This document shows positions 43,221-54,363 of a stretch of 64,000 bases of DNA, in pieces. Positions within the stretch are counted from its first letter, which is position 1. Each line of letters starts with the position of its first letter. The stretch spans positions 92,149 through 156,148 of the forward strand of contig WRLP01000005.1 in assembly GCA_009777535.1 (NCBI GenBank). Reading direction: 5' to 3'. This DNA is from Treponema sp. Lineage in GTDB: Bacteria > Spirochaetota > Spirochaetia > Treponematales > Breznakiellaceae. Under the pieces are notes generated by a model. That model was not told the DNA's origin. It did no database searches and worked only from the letters and a program-made list of their open reading frames with translations. The position numbers and the translations under genes were made by a program.

Positions 43221-44615
43221 TTGCAAATAGAAAATAACCGCGCAGTTTTTGAAAATGCAGTCGCCTCGGCGCTGACGAATTGTCAGGCCGGGGCTGCCTT
43301 CCTGGCCGCTGTCTCCGGCGGCGCCGACTCAACCGCCATGCTTGCCGCCCTTTGCGCCGTTATGCGAAATTCTGCGAAGGGCGCCTTTTCCCTTGCCTGT
43401 CTCCATGTGGAGCATGGCATAAGGCCGGCGGGGGAGAGCAGGGGCGATGCCGAATTCGTGGTTGAATTATGCAGGAGCCTTGGTGTTTCATGCAAAGTCG
43501 TATCTGTCCCGCCGGGCAAAATAGCGGCTGCGGCAGGACGCGGTATCGGCATCGAAGCCGCCGCAAGGCAATTCCGGCGAAGGGCTTTGTTCAGGGAGGC
43601 CCGGCGAATGGAAAGGGAAGGCGGCGGCCAGGTGCGGATCCTTACCGGCCACACAAAAGATGATCTGCTGGAAACCGCCCTTATGCGCGTCCTGCGCGGA
43701 GCCGGCCCTGAGGGACTGGCCGCCATGCCGGCAAGCCGCGGCAGAATACTGCGCCCCATTTTAACTTTAAGCCGAGCCGATGTGCTGGAGTATCTTACAG
43801 AAAGGAAAATCTCCTGGCGGGAAGATGCCAGCAATTCCGATTCTTGTTTTCTGCGCAACCGTATCAGAAATTCACTTATTCCAATGCTGAATAAAGATTT
43901 TCCTTTCTGGAATAGCGGCCTTTTTAACATGGCCGCTACCCAGTCTCGTGTATCCGGTTTTATAAAGGACGAAGCTGCCCGCCGTGTTAAATGGGAGCAA
44001 AGTCCTCCCCCTAATCACGACCTCACAACCAATGCGGAAACATTTTTCGCCCAGCCGCCCATTGTCCGCGAAGAAGCGCTGTTCGCCGGCATCGATCTGC
44101 TCCTGGCTGGCAAAGAAAACCCCGCCACAATAAAACGTTCCGTGGTCAGGCGTTTCTGCGATGGGCTTATCACAGCGGCTGACCTCGGGCCGCTTACGGC
44201 AAGGCTGGAAAACGAACTGCTTTCACTTACTATCAAAAGGGCTCACCCTTTTGAGCGGGGTTTTTCGCTGTTGATTAAAGAGCCTGGCTTCTATAATCTT
44301 AGCAATATAAGTGTAGAAGTGCGGATTTTAACCGCCCGCGAGCGGCCAATGGGCGGATTTTCCGCTGCCCTGCCGCTTGTTTTAAGACGGAGTTTTAAAG
44401 ACGATTTTCTTGTATCATCGGGCAGAAAAATTGCACCGGTGGACATTGTAAGTACGCAGCGGCAGGAGATTATCAGCGCTGTTGACAGGCTTGGAACGGC
44501 CGCTTTTTTGGGTTCGGGAAAACTCCTGTTTTGGAGGGAACTTGAGCCCGGCCGGGCGGAAGGGCAGTTGTTATACTATGTGCTTATTAAAAATACCGGG
44601 GGAATGAATGTTTAA
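43221..44615 (+). CDS. tilS: tRNA(Ile)-lysidine synthetase
   Basis: 464 residues. The PP-loop AVSGGADSTAMLAAL (near 29-43) activates ATP; HVEHGIRPAG, TGHTKDDLLET and WREDASNSDSCFLRNRIRNSLIP are the family's substrate and tRNA motifs. A C-terminal TilS-type domain follows. The enzyme converts C34 of tRNA-Ile2 to lysidine so that it reads AUA. The start is TTG at 43221, the only in-frame initiator upstream of the PP-loop, with no clear Shine-Dalgarno; it may depend on coupling to rplY, which ends 9 bp earlier. The end overlaps ftsH by 8 bp. Confidence 0.92.
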   Translation: MQIENNRAVFENAVASALTNCQAGAAFLAAVSGGADSTAMLAALCAVMRNSAKGAFSLACLHVEHGIRPAGESRGDAEFVVELCRSLGVSCKVVSVPPGKIAAAAGRGIGIEAAARQFRRRALFREARRMEREGGGQVRILTGHTKDDLLETALMRVLRGAGPEGLAAMPASRGRILRPILTLSRADVLEYLTERKISWREDASNSDSCFLRNRIRNSLIPMLNKDFPFWNSGLFNMAATQSRVSGFIKDEAARRVKWEQSPPPNHDLTTNAETFFAQPPIVREEALFAGIDLLLAGKENPATIKRSVVRRFCDGLITAADLGPLTARLENELLSLTIKRAHPFERGFSLLIKEPGFYNLSNISVEVRILTARERPMGGFSAALPLVLRRSFKDDFLVSSGRKIAPVDIVSTQRQEIISAVDRLGTAAFLGSGKLLFWRELEPGRAEGQLLYYVLIKNTGGMNV

Positions 44616-46491
44616 CAATCAAAATAATAAATTGCCTGAACGGGGGCCGCTGAACGCCAGAAGGCCGAACAGCTTTGCCCTGATCTTTCTATTGATAATG
44701 ATGGTTCTCTTTGCGTCATATTTTTTCAGGGGTGAATCCAATCCGGTAAGGGAAATTGCCTACTCCGATTTTGTCCGGTTTGTTGAACAGAATCAGGTTG
44801 AATCTGTAACCATCATGGATAATAACACTGTGAATATTTTTCTTAAAGGTTCGCAGGCCGGCGACGCCCAGTTCAGAACCAGAATCCCCTATTCCGATCC
44901 AAACCTGCTGGAAAGTTTACGGGAAAAAAATATCAATATTTCCGGCGCAGTCTCACGGGCCAGCCCGATGCGTATACTAATTGATTTTCTTCCGTGGATT
45001 ATAGGTTTTAGTATTATCATGTTCATGTTCAGGAATATGCAGGGCGCCGGGAATAAAACTTTTCAGTTCGGCAAGAGCAGGGCCAAACGTTATCAGGAAG
45101 AAGGAAAGAAGGTCAGCTTTACCGATGTTGCCGGACAGAAAGACGCCAAATATGAGCTTGAAGAAGTTGTCGCTTTTTTGAAAAACCCGCAGAAGTTTAC
45201 AAAAATGGGAGCGAGGATCCCCAAGGGTGTGCTTCTTGTCGGACTGCCCGGAACAGGCAAGACACTGATGGCGCGCTCGGTTGCCGGAGAAGCCGACGTT
45301 GCCTTTTATCACATGTCGGGTTCTGATTTTGTAGAAATGTTTGTAGGCGTTGGGGCCAGCCGTGTAAGGGATCTTTTTGATCAGGGGCGTCGTAACGCGC
45401 CATGCATCATTTTTATTGATGAGCTGGATGCTGTCGGCCGCACCAGGGGCGCAGGTTACGGCGGCGGCCATGATGAACGGGAGCAGACCCTTAATCAGCT
45501 TCTGGTTGAAATGGACGGCTTCGATTCAAAAGACGGGGTTATAATTCTTGCCGCGACAAACCGCCCCGATGTGCTGGACCCTGCGCTCCTGCGCCCCGGG
45601 CGTTTTGACCGGCAGGTAATAGTTGCAATGCCCGATATAAAGGAACGTGAGGCGATCTTGCAGATTCACTCCGCGAAAATTCCGCTTGGGAAGGGCGTTG
45701 ATCTTGCACGCATTGCCAGGGCTACGCCGGGCATGAGCGGCGCAGATATCGCCAACCTGGTAAACGAAGCGGCTCTGTTTGCCGCCAGAAAGGACAAGGC
45801 CGAAGTCGCGATGAGCGATTTTGAGGAAGCAAGGGACAAGGTGCTGATGGGAGTAGCCAGGAAAACGCTCGTAGTTTCGGACAAGGAGCGCCGCATGACT
45901 GCCATTCACGAAGCAGGCCATGCCCTTCTTCATTACTATCTTAAAAATGCCGATCCGCTGCACAAGGTTACCATTGTTCCCCACGGACGGGCGCTGGGCA
46001 TGGCCCTTGCCCTTCCGGAAGAAGACAGCTACAGCCGAACCGTCGGCTGGATAGAAGATAGAATTGCCATTTGTTACGGCGGCTGGATCGCGGAAAAACT
46101 TTTTTACAACGAGACAACCACCGGAACAAAGAACGATATACAGCAGGCGACAGAAATGGCGCGTAACATGGTCTGCGAATGGGGCATGGCCGAAGAGCTT
46201 GGTCCTGTGGCCTACGGTCAGGAGGACGAGCCGATATTCCTCGGCAAGGAAATCGCCAGGCACAAGGATTACTCCGAGGATACCGCCCAGCGAATTGACC
46301 TGGCAGTCAGGGAAATACTTGACCGTTCGCGGAATACGGCGCAGAAAATACTCGAAAGCCGCAAAGACGATCTGGAAAAACTTGCCGATGCCCTTATCAA
46401 CAGGGAAACCCTGATAGACGATGAGGTTAGGGAACTGCTTGGCCTTCCTCCAAGGGAAGTTTCATCTTCTTTAAGCGATGGAGATACATAA
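44608..46491 (+). CDS. ftsH: ATP-dependent zinc metalloprotease FtsH
   Basis: 627 residues. Two membrane helices (about 24-42 and 118-138) flank a periplasmic domain. The AAA module carries Walker A GLPGTGKT, Walker [12 protein letters not shown] and RPGRFDRQ. The peptidase motif is HEAGH ([13 protein letters not shown]), with the third zinc ligand further along. FtsH degrades misassembled membrane proteins and short-lived regulators. It follows tilS with an 8-bp overlap, the common tilS-ftsH order, and has a Shine-Dalgarno GGGGGAA. Confidence 0.97.
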   Translation: MFNNQNNKLPERGPLNARRPNSFALIFLLIMMVLFASYFFRGESNPVREIAYSDFVRFVEQNQVESVTIMDNNTVNIFLKGSQAGDAQFRTRIPYSDPNLLESLREKNINISGAVSRASPMRILIDFLPWIIGFSIIMFMFRNMQGAGNKTFQFGKSRAKRYQEEGKKVSFTDVAGQKDAKYELEEVVAFLKNPQKFTKMGARIPKGVLLVGLPGTGKTLMARSVAGEADVAFYHMSGSDFVEMFVGVGASRVRDLFDQGRRNAPCIIFIDELDAVGRTRGAGYGGGHDEREQTLNQLLVEMDGFDSKDGVIILAATNRPDVLDPALLRPGRFDRQVIVAMPDIKEREAILQIHSAKIPLGKGVDLARIARATPGMSGADIANLVNEAALFAARKDKAEVAMSDFEEARDKVLMGVARKTLVVSDKERRMTAIHEAGHALLHYYLKNADPLHKVTIVPHGRALGMALALPEEDSYSRTVGWIEDRIAICYGGWIAEKLFYNETTTGTKNDIQQATEMARNMVCEWGMAEELGPVAYGQEDEPIFLGKEIARHKDYSEDTAQRIDLAVREILDRSRNTAQKILESRKDDLEKLADALINRETLIDDEVRELLGLPPREVSSSLSDGDT

Positions 46492-46497
46492 AGCATT

Positions 46498-48351
46498 ATG
46501 AAGCTGCGCCCTGTTTTGGCATATCTTTTATTCGCCGTCTTCCTTTCGGCCGCTTTTGCCCAGGACAGCGGAATGGAAGAAAAAACCGGTGATGCTGAAA
46601 TTGCCGAACAATATGTAAGGTGGGCGCAGCAGGCAATCGATGAGGGCAGATGGCCCCAGGCTCTTGCCGGCCTTGAACGTGCTGCTGACTTTGCCTCGGC
46701 GTCATCTGACATTTCCTATCTTCTCGCCCTGGCGCGTTCACACGAGGGCAGGAGCCGCAGAGCTGTACTGGAAGCCCTTGGACAGGCGTTACAGACAAAC
46801 CGCTGGGTGAACTACAGTGAGTCCCAGGCAAGGCTGATGCAGGCACGACAGCTTTCCGCTATGCGCCATTATTCCGCCGCTCTTGCCGCACTTGATAATG
46901 TTCCGCAAAGCGCCGATACAGCCGGGCTGCGGTTGCTTGCCCTTAGGGGAATGGCGCTGAATGCCGCCCATGCGGCCGGAGAGCCTGTTATGGCCCTTGC
47001 CCTGTTCCGCCGCAGCGTGCTGGAAACAATGGACCGCTATCCAAGGGATCCGCGTCCGCTGCGCATCTTTCTGGAATATGCGCGTAACAGACACCCGGAA
47101 TTTTCAGCCCTGACGGAGAGCGACAACAATCTGATGGAACTTGTATTGCGGCGGCTCCCCTTTCTGCTGGAGGATGATCCAGAACTTGCATGGCTGGCGG
47201 CGCCCTTTATCAGGGATGCCGCACAGGCTAGGCGGCTTGTCGCTTCTTACAGGGCAGGGGCGCTGCCTCCGGTTCAAAGCGAACATTTTTTCCCGAGCCC
47301 CGGCTCAATCGCGGCTGCCCTTAATCTGGGGCTGTTAAACGACAGCGAAGCCGTTGAGGAACTTTTTGACGGGCAGAGGGTTTTTGATAACAGGCCGGCT
47401 GTTACCGGTGGAGCCGGATTTTTTCCGGCGGGGGAAATTGCCCTCGATGTGGAAACGATTGTTGAAACAAGCGATTTATTGAGAAGCGACGAAGGGCGGG
47501 ATATGTTTGCGCGCAGACTACTTTCATTTTCCGGAATTATTACCAGCGGAAGAGAAGGGCATATCGAGACCTCGGCCTTTTACCGCGACGGCTCCCTGCG
47601 CGAATTTGTGTATGATGCGGATAACGACAGCCTTGCCGACTTTCGTGTAGTTTTTGGAGCGGATTACGCTCCCCTGCGGGCGGAGCGGCTTTTGTTACCC
47701 GATCTTGAAACAGAGCGTCCGGCATTGCCTCAGCGGGAAGAAGACCTGGTAAGGGCGTTGATTATCTGGGAACGCTATCCGTCTGTATCGAGGGCGGAGC
47801 TGGCAGGTTACCGTTATTTTTTCAGGCCGGCGGATTATCACTATTCCCCCCTTGCCTTTCTTGAACTGTGCGGAAGCAAATCCTATTCAGGATTGATGTA
47901 TCCGGTTATATCACACGAAAATATCATGTTAAGCAGGCGTTCCCTTGTTGCTTCCTGCGCGAGCCTGCAAAGGCCGAGCGTTGAATTCGAGGGCGCCGTA
48001 GAACAGATCGATCTTTACCGGGGCATCCCGCTGAGGGCTGTTGAAGTATTAAACGGCAGACAGGTTTCTGTAACCGAGTTTGAAGCGGGGCTGCCGGTTA
48101 TTCAATATATTGATCTGGATCTGGACGGCAGAATGGAAACTGTACGGCGTTTTCGCAGGCCTGTCTCTCTGCCGGAGGCAGAAGATTTTCTGGATTTCAG
48201 AAGCCTTATAGAAAGTTCACTGAGCGACTGGAGTGGAGAGGGAATTCACAGAACAGGCGAGATGTATCCGGATGACGGTTCGGTTGTTTATTCATGGGAT
48301 CTGGACGGAGACGGAAGCTGGGATTATTCGGAAAGCGGAAATACAAGATGA
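46498..48351 (+). CDS. Exported helical-repeat protein of unknown function
   Basis: 617 residues. The signal peptide ends SAAFA-QD. Residues about 30-200 are amphipathic helices with TPR-like spacing (YVRWAQQAIDEGRWPQALAGLERAADFA; ISYLLALARSHEGRSRRAVLEAL). The C-terminal half is beta-rich, with repeated references to Asp/Gly turns (DADNDSLADFRV, YIDLDLDGRMETV, WDLDGDGSWDYSESG) like EF-hand-type or dockerin-like calcium loops. It starts 6 bp after ftsH and its stop overlaps the HtrA-like gene (ATGA), so the protein is probably a periplasmic partner of envelope quality control (inference). Confidence 0.75.
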   Translation: MKLRPVLAYLLFAVFLSAAFAQDSGMEEKTGDAEIAEQYVRWAQQAIDEGRWPQALAGLERAADFASASSDISYLLALARSHEGRSRRAVLEALGQALQTNRWVNYSESQARLMQARQLSAMRHYSAALAALDNVPQSADTAGLRLLALRGMALNAAHAAGEPVMALALFRRSVLETMDRYPRDPRPLRIFLEYARNRHPEFSALTESDNNLMELVLRRLPFLLEDDPELAWLAAPFIRDAAQARRLVASYRAGALPPVQSEHFFPSPGSIAAALNLGLLNDSEAVEELFDGQRVFDNRPAVTGGAGFFPAGEIALDVETIVETSDLLRSDEGRDMFARRLLSFSGIITSGREGHIETSAFYRDGSLREFVYDADNDSLADFRVVFGADYAPLRAERLLLPDLETERPALPQREEDLVRALIIWERYPSVSRAELAGYRYFFRPADYHYSPLAFLELCGSKSYSGLMYPVISHENIMLSRRSLVASCASLQRPSVEFEGAVEQIDLYRGIPLRAVEVLNGRQVSVTEFEAGLPVIQYIDLDLDGRMETVRRFRRPVSLPEAEDFLDFRSLIESSLSDWSGEGIHRTGEMYPDDGSVVYSWDLDGDGSWDYSESGNTR

Positions 48352-50168
48352 TAAAAAATATGGCAAAAAAGGCGATGTTGGCGGCGCTGGCTATGGTTTT
48401 TGCCGCATGTCAGACTACGGCAACCCAGGAAGAAAGGCTCGCGCCCCGCCGTTCCACCAGTGTAGTAAGGCTTGATGATATTAAAAAAGAAATCGGTGAA
48501 AATCCGGTAAAGGCCATCGACCTGATCGGTATTTACCGTGAAATCTACAGCGTTACGCAAAATGATAACGAAAACTGGAATGATCTTGTTCAGCTGGAAA
48601 ATGATGCGCTCGAAACGCTGCGCCTGCATCATGCTTCGGCGATAGAGAAAGAGCGTTGGGACGATGCTGCCTCTTTAAGCAGATCTCTTGCCGGCCTGGG
48701 GATTGAAACAGAGGCCGGTACAGAAGCCGATTATATACTCGCCGGTGCAAAACAAAAACTGGCAGATAACAATGACCTTGGCGCGTTTTTGGGCGCAGTT
48801 CAGGCTCATGAACTACGGCCGCTCGATTTTGATTCCGGCCTGCTGTTTCTTGAAAGAGCGGTAAATGTAAAACAGCGCAGGGCGGCGGCTTTCTTTCTTT
48901 CTGCGGCTGAAAGTGCCGGCGGCGAAATCCCCGGTGATATGCGCAGCTTTGCCATGGGCAGGGACACTGTTTCCGATATGTTAAACGGGGTGGCTACAGT
49001 TATCGTCGACAAGGGAATTAGAATTGAAGCGGGAAGGGGATTTCCCGACAGGGTGATAGGTTCCGCTTTTTTTGTAGATGCTTCCGGGTTGCTGGTTACA
49101 AATTATCACGTAATTTCAAGTGAGGTAGACACAAAGTACAGGGGTTATTCCAGAATGTATATCCGCATGGGAGATCCCACAAGCCCGAGAATTCCGGCAA
49201 GGGTAATCGGCTGGGATAAGGCGATGGATCTTGCACTGATAAAGACCGAGTTCGAACCCGAATTTGTTTTTTCTGTTGTAGATAGAGTGATCCCCATGGT
49301 CGGCGATACCGTACTGGCGATCGGTTCTCCCGGCGGGCTGGAAAAAACTGTAACTTCCGGAATTGTTTCCACCCTTAGCCGGCGATTTTTGCAGATTGGA
49401 GATGTTTATCAGATTGATGCTGCCATCAATTACGGCAACTCCGGCGGGCCGGTCGTGGATAATGTGGGCAGGCTTGTTGGGATTGTTTTTGCGGGAATTC
49501 CAAGTTATCAGGGGCTGAATTTTGCCGTTCCCGCCGAACGGCTTGCAGCGGCTCTCCCCGCGATGATTGCCGGTGGAAAAGCCCAGCGCCCATGGCTCGG
49601 CCTTACTCTGAACGAAACCAATTCAGGCGCGGAGATTATTTATGTGGCTCCGAATACGCCCGCCATGCAGCACAGGGTTCCTGAAAATTCCATTATAAAA
49701 ACCATTAACGGCAGGGAGATTACCGCCGCCCAGGGCGCGCTTATACCGGCTATACAAGACGTTATTTTTCAGTCCAGGCCTGGCGAACTTATAGCCCTGG
49801 AGACAATCGATACCGATGGTGTGCAGAACCGCCGTGTGATAATGACAGTCGCACGTCCTGAAATTCCGCTTTTGGACGCCGCTAAAATCGACAGACGTGA
49901 GCGCATGGCGGCTCCCCTGTTTGGCCTGATCCTGTCGCCTTCCCAGGGAGGATCTTCTTCCAATTATACTGTAAGGAAAGTAGTCCGCGGCAGCGTTGCC
50001 GACGAAGCCGGTATTTCAGAGCGTGATCCTGTTGCCATAAGGCGTATGCGCATAATGGAAGACAGGGGCATTGCCCTATTGGATATAGCGGTTCAAAAAC
50101 GCCGCATGGGTTTTATCGAAACCACCATGCAGCTTCCCGCCTGGCTTGATTCCCCTGATACGTTTTAG
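48348..50168 (+). CDS. HtrA/DegP-like trypsin-fold serine protease lipoprotein
   Basis: 606 residues from the ATG at 48348, which overlaps the upstream stop (ATGA). Lipobox VFAAC near residue 21. After a helical N-terminal region of about 200 residues comes the S1C protease domain: His in TNYHVIS (about 250), Asp in KAMDLALIK (about 291) and Ser in YGNSGGPV (about 362). A PDZ domain follows from about 420 (WLGLTL...NTPAM...[11 protein letters not shown]), with a possible second at about 540. It would act in the envelope as a protease or chaperone. The N-terminal helical region is unusual for DegP. Confidence 0.88.
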   Translation: MIKNMAKKAMLAALAMVFAACQTTATQEERLAPRRSTSVVRLDDIKKEIGENPVKAIDLIGIYREIYSVTQNDNENWNDLVQLENDALETLRLHHASAIEKERWDDAASLSRSLAGLGIETEAGTEADYILAGAKQKLADNNDLGAFLGAVQAHELRPLDFDSGLLFLERAVNVKQRRAAAFFLSAAESAGGEIPGDMRSFAMGRDTVSDMLNGVATVIVDKGIRIEAGRGFPDRVIGSAFFVDASGLLVTNYHVISSEVDTKYRGYSRMYIRMGDPTSPRIPARVIGWDKAMDLALIKTEFEPEFVFSVVDRVIPMVGDTVLAIGSPGGLEKTVTSGIVSTLSRRFLQIGDVYQIDAAINYGNSGGPVVDNVGRLVGIVFAGIPSYQGLNFAVPAERLAAALPAMIAGGKAQRPWLGLTLNETNSGAEIIYVAPNTPAMQHRVPENSIIKTINGREITAAQGALIPAIQDVIFQSRPGELIALETIDTDGVQNRRVIMTVARPEIPLLDAAKIDRRERMAAPLFGLILSPSQGGSSSNYTVRKVVRGSVADEAGISERDPVAIRRMRIMEDRGIALLDIAVQKRRMGFIETTMQLPAWLDSPDTF

Positions 50169-52453
50169 CTTTTTCCTGCGGCTGCATAATAATTTATAAG
50201 ACAGCCGTCGATAAGGATCTGCCTTTCGGTATCTGTAAGAACGCCCAGGGTTGCGGTAATCTCTGCCGTTTTTTCAGCTAACACAATGGCGCGGATTGTC
50301 TGTGCTTTTTCCTGTACTGCTTTTTTAATGCCGGGGAAGAAAATATAATCACCCTGGCTGAACGCCTTTTCGTCGGTTATAACAAACGGAAGAATACCCC
50401 AGTTTATTAAATTGGAGCGGTATCGTTTTGTCGCGTATTCCAGGGCAAAGTTTGCCGATGCGCCCAGTACCCGCTGACAGGAAGCCGCCTGTTCCCGGGC
50501 GGAGCCGTCGCCGGGCTTGCGGGCATAAATCGCGCTGCCGATTTCAAGCTGCGAAAGCTCCATTGCGGCGAACCCCGGAATACCGTGTATCTTTTTCATA
50601 ACCGCTTCCATCTCGCCGCCGGCAGTTCCCCTGCGCCTGAGTTCTTCGGTGCCCTGAATTTCTTTTGCCCTTTGCACATAAGACGGGTCTTTTCTGCTAA
50701 GGGTAAATTTCGCCAGCTTTAACGGATTGGAACGGTAAGATGAAGTTTCACCAGACGGAATCAACTCATCTGTTGTGGTTACTGGATCTGTAATAAAACT
50801 GATGATTTTAACCAGCAGATTTTCCGGCAGGGGCGGCATTGCCGGCCAGTCCTTGATATTGGGGCCGAGGATCAATTCAGTTTGCGGCAAGGCCCTGCCA
50901 ATGCCGTTGTAGACCCGTTTTTCATAGATGCCCCTGTCAAAAAAGTATTTGTATTTGCCGAATGGAACATCAATCTCGGTTGCTGCCGTAATCCTGCCGC
51001 CATTAATTGCCGTCGCCGCGATGGAGCGTGCATCCATCAATGCCACAGATGCGATCTGCCCTTCGCCGGGTTTGGAGCCTTCGCGGTTCGGGAAATTGCG
51101 TGTAACATGGCGGATCGACAGCTCTCCGTTTGCCGGAGTATCCCCCGCGCCAAAGCAGGGGCCGCAGAAAGCCTCCCTCAATAGGGCGCCTGCGTTAAGG
51201 AATGCTGCCGCCGCTCCGTTGCGCGTTAGTTCAAGAAGTGTGGGCTGGCTTTCAGGGTAAACGCTCATGGAAAAATTGCCGTTGCCGACGGAGCCGTTTT
51301 TGATTATATCGGCGGCGGCCATAATGTTGTCGAATATGCCCCCCGAGCAGCCGGCGATTATTGCCTGCTGTGCCCAGACCCCGCCATTGCAGTATTTATC
51401 TTTCAGATTCAGACTTAATCCGGCGGCACCGAGAGCCTTCGTACCCTCTTCTTCGGTTTTTGCAAGAATATCCTTTGCGTTTTTATTCAGCTCCCTGATT
51501 GTAAAAACATTTGACGGGTGAAAGGGCAGAGCGATACACGGCTCAACCTTTGAAAGATCAACATGAATAAATCCGTCATAGTAAGCTGTCTGCGCCGGCG
51601 CAAGTTTTTTGTAATTCGAAGCCCTGCCGTGGATTTCAAGATATTCCTTCACCGTGTCATCGGTTTCCCAAATCGAACTCCAGCAGGTTGTTTCTGTGGT
51701 CATCACATCAATACCGTTGCGGAAACCGGCCGGCAGCTTTGTTATGCCGTCTCCGATAAACTCCATCACTTTATTTTTCACATAACCTTTTTCAAAAACA
51801 GCCGCTATTATCGACATTGCCACATCGTGCGGGCCCACGCCCTTCGCCGGCTCGCCGGTCAAAAAAACTCCCACCACCGGGGGATATGCCATGTCGTAGG
51901 TTCTTCCGACAAGCTGCTTCGCCAGCTCTCCACCGCCTTCACCGACAGCCATTGTGCCCAGCGCGCCATAGCGTGTATGGCTGTCGGAACCCAGGATCAT
52001 CTTTCCGCAGCCGGCCATCATTTCCCTGTTATAGCTGTGGATTACCGCAAGATGGGCAGGCACATAAACACCACCGTATTTTTTGGCTGCGGAAAGTGCG
52101 AAGACATGGTCGTCCTGATTGATTGTTCCGCCGACGGCGCAAAGGCTGTTGTGGCAGTTTGTCAGAATGTAGGGAAGAGGAAATTTTTCCATGCCGCTGG
52201 CACGGGCAGTCTGAATTATTCCCACGTATGTAATATCGTGGGAAGTAATGGAATCAAATTTCAATTTAAGATTTTGCTCATCGCCGCCACAGTTATGAGC
52301 GGAAAGGATACCGTGCGAAATTGTCCCTCTGCGGGCTTGCTCTTTTGTTATGCTGATGCCAGATTGCTTCAGTTTTGCAGCAGCGTTTTCATCATCAGGA
52401 ATTATTTCCTTCCCATTTACAAGAAACGCTCCGCAGTCGGTTAGCTTGATCAT
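50165..52453 (-). CDS. Aconitase-superfamily hydratase (YbhJ-like)
   Basis: 762 residues. It has aconitase-superfamily features: [23 protein letters not shown], a Cys in CSGGIFDN and another in [10 protein letters not shown], and the swivel-domain ending with [15 protein letters not shown]. The overall sequence resembles the E. coli YbhJ group of putative hydratases rather than AcnA or AcnB. Function is unproven; an Fe-S dependent hydration or dehydration of a carboxylic acid is expected. It converges on the HtrA-like gene with overlapping stop codons. It has a Shine-Dalgarno GGAGGAAAA and a candidate promoter (TTGTCC, 17 bp, TAGACT) upstream on the minus strand. Confidence 0.82.
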   Translation of the reverse strand: MIKLTDCGAFLVNGKEIIPDDENAAAKLKQSGISITKEQARRGTISHGILSAHNCGGDEQNLKLKFDSITSHDITYVGIIQTARASGMEKFPLPYILTNCHNSLCAVGGTINQDDHVFALSAAKKYGGVYVPAHLAVIHSYNREMMAGCGKMILGSDSHTRYGALGTMAVGEGGGELAKQLVGRTYDMAYPPVVGVFLTGEPAKGVGPHDVAMSIIAAVFEKGYVKNKVMEFIGDGITKLPAGFRNGIDVMTTETTCWSSIWETDDTVKEYLEIHGRASNYKKLAPAQTAYYDGFIHVDLSKVEPCIALPFHPSNVFTIRELNKNAKDILAKTEEEGTKALGAAGLSLNLKDKYCNGGVWAQQAIIAGCSGGIFDNIMAAADIIKNGSVGNGNFSMSVYPESQPTLLELTRNGAAAAFLNAGALLREAFCGPCFGAGDTPANGELSIRHVTRNFPNREGSKPGEGQIASVALMDARSIAATAINGGRITAATEIDVPFGKYKYFFDRGIYEKRVYNGIGRALPQTELILGPNIKDWPAMPPLPENLLVKIISFITDPVTTTDELIPSGETSSYRSNPLKLAKFTLSRKDPSYVQRAKEIQGTEELRRRGTAGGEMEAVMKKIHGIPGFAAMELSQLEIGSAIYARKPGDGSAREQAASCQRVLGASANFALEYATKRYRSNLINWGILPFVITDEKAFSQGDYIFFPGIKKAVQEKAQTIRAIVLAEKTAEITATLGVLTDTERQILIDGCLINYYAAAGKS

Positions 52454-52528
52454 TTTTCCTCCGGTAATTACAGTCTAGCATGAAGATGAATTATGGACAA
52501 TGAAAAACCTGTTTTGTTAATTACAGGC

Positions 52529-52557
52529 TTGTTGATATTCCCTTTTCACATTACTAT
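52529..52557 (+). promoter_or_regulatory. Promoter abutting lepA
   Basis: TTGTTG (52529-52534), a 17-bp spacer and TACTAT (52552-52557) end 6 nt before the lepA ATG. No Shine-Dalgarno sequence is present. Confidence 0.55.
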
Positions 52558-52563
52558 TTTCCC

Positions 52564-54363
52564 ATGACCGGACTTATACGCAATTTTTGCATCATCGCCC
52601 ATATTGATCACGGCAAGTCCACTCTTGCAGACAGGCTTATTCAAAAAGCCGGGCTTGTAGACGATCGTAATTTCAAGAATCAAATTCTGGATAATATGGA
52701 TATTGAAAGGGAGCGCGGGATAACAATCAAGAGCCAGGCTGTTACTATTCCCTACACCGGGCAAGACGGTCTGGATTACGAATTAAATCTTGTTGATACT
52801 CCCGGACATGTTGATTTCAGTTACGAGGTGAGCCGGGCGATTAATTCCTGCGAAGGGGCGCTGCTGCTGGTGGATGCAACCCAGGGAGTGCAGGCACAGA
52901 CCCTGTCGAATATGTACCTTGCGCTGGAACACAATCTGGAAATCGTGCCGGTAATTAATAAAATTGATATGCAGGCCGCTGATGTGGCAAATACAAAAAG
53001 GCAGATCGAAAAGGATTTGGGGCTTGATGCTGACAATGCCCTCCTGGTTTCTGCCAGGCAGGGAACCGGCGTTGATGAACTCCTTGAAGCCGTTGTTCAG
53101 CGTATTCCCCCGCCAAAAGGAGATCCGGCCGGGCCGTTATGCGCTCTTATTTTCGACTGCCATTATGATCCCTACCGCGGGGTGGTGGTGCATCTGCGGC
53201 TTTTCGAAGGAACAATAAAAAAAGGAATGAAGATTTCCTTTATGTCCAACGGCTCGGTTTACGAGGTTGAAACTGCAGGAGTTTTCAAACTTGCGCTTGT
53301 AGAGACAGGAGAGCTTTCCGCCGGAAATGTGGGTTATATTATCGCAGGGATAAAAACCGTAAGCGATGTGCGTGTTGGCGATACCGTTACAGGGGCGGAC
53401 AATCCATGTGCCCAGTCCCTGCCAGGGTTCCGCGAGGTAAAGCCGGTGGTGTTTTCTTCGATTTATCCTGTCGATTCCAATGACTACGAAGAATTGCGCA
53501 CAAGCCTGGAAAAACTAAAACTCAACGATGCATCTCTTATTTATGAAAAAGATTCTTCGGTTGCCCTGGGTTTTGGTTTTCGCTGCGGTTTTCTGGGGCT
53601 GCTCCACCTGGAAGTTGTGCAGGAACGGCTGGAGCGCGAATTTAATCAATCGGTAATTTTTACCGCGCCGTCGGTTAAGTACAAGGTGAAACTTCGCGGC
53701 GCCCAGGAAATCATGGTAGATAACCCCATGGAGTATCCGGAGGAAGGCCGGATTGAAGGGGCCGAAGAACCCTATATACGCGCGTCGGTAATCACCCCTG
53801 CGGAATTTCTTGGCAATATAATTACCCTCTGCCTTGAAAAAAGGGGGGTTCAGACCAATATGACCTATCTTGATGAAAAACGCGTGGAAATGATCTATGA
53901 CATGCCCCTTTCGGAGGTGTTATTCGATTTTTACGACAGGCTGAAAAGCACCAGCAGGGGTTATGCGTCATTTGATTACGATATCTCCGGCTATAAGCCG
54001 ACTGAGTTGGCAAAACTCGATATATTGCTTAACGGCAAGGCTGTAGACGCCCTTTCCCAGCTTGTGTACAAGGGCAATGCCTACGACAGGGCGCGCAAGG
54101 TCTGCGAGCGGCTGCGGGACGAAATCCCCAGGCAGCAGTTCAAAATCCCCATTCAGGGCTCAATCGGCAGCCACATCATCGCACGGGAAACTGTCAACGC
54201 CCTGCGCAAGGACGTGCTGGCCAAGTGTTACGGCGGCGACATTACGCGCAAACGCAAACTCCTGGAAAAACAGAAGGAAGGCAAAAAACGCATGAAAATG
54301 GTCGGCGATGTGGAGCTGCCGCAGAGCGCGTTTCTGGCTGTGCTTAAAACAAAAGACGATTAA
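52564..54363 (+). CDS. lepA: Elongation factor 4 (LepA), ribosome back-translocase GTPase
   Basis: 599 residues, the normal LepA length. G-domain motifs: AHIDHGKSTLADRL, RERGITI, DTPGHVDF and NKIDM. Later come the EF-G-like domains and the LepA-specific C-terminal domain with the conserved AYDRARKVCERLRDEIPRQQF and TRKRKLLEKQKEGKKRMK. It acts on stalled or mistranslocated ribosomes. The start at 52564 has no Shine-Dalgarno, and a promoter ends 6 nt upstream, so the mRNA is probably leaderless. Its 3' end overlaps the convergent DUF115 gene by 20 bp. Confidence 0.97.
   Translation: MTGLIRNFCIIAHIDHGKSTLADRLIQKAGLVDDRNFKNQILDNMDIERERGITIKSQAVTIPYTGQDGLDYELNLVDTPGHVDFSYEVSRAINSCEGALLLVDATQGVQAQTLSNMYLALEHNLEIVPVINKIDMQAADVANTKRQIEKDLGLDADNALLVSARQGTGVDELLEAVVQRIPPPKGDPAGPLCALIFDCHYDPYRGVVVHLRLFEGTIKKGMKISFMSNGSVYEVETAGVFKLALVETGELSAGNVGYIIAGIKTVSDVRVGDTVTGADNPCAQSLPGFREVKPVVFSSIYPVDSNDYEELRTSLEKLKLNDASLIYEKDSSVALGFGFRCGFLGLLHLEVVQERLEREFNQSVIFTAPSVKYKVKLRGAQEIMVDNPMEYPEEGRIEGAEEPYIRASVITPAEFLGNIITLCLEKRGVQTNMTYLDEKRVEMIYDMPLSEVLFDFYDRLKSTSRGYASFDYDISGYKPTELAKLDILLNGKAVDALSQLVYKGNAYDRARKVCERLRDEIPRQQFKIPIQGSIGSHIIARETVNALRKDVLAKCYGGDITRKRKLLEKQKEGKKRMKMVGDVELPQSAFLAVLKTKDD

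Noticed and set aside
51563..52444. 293-codon open frame antisense to the YbhJ-like hydratase
   Set aside because: It mirrors the conserved hydratase codons and has no start signal or family pattern.
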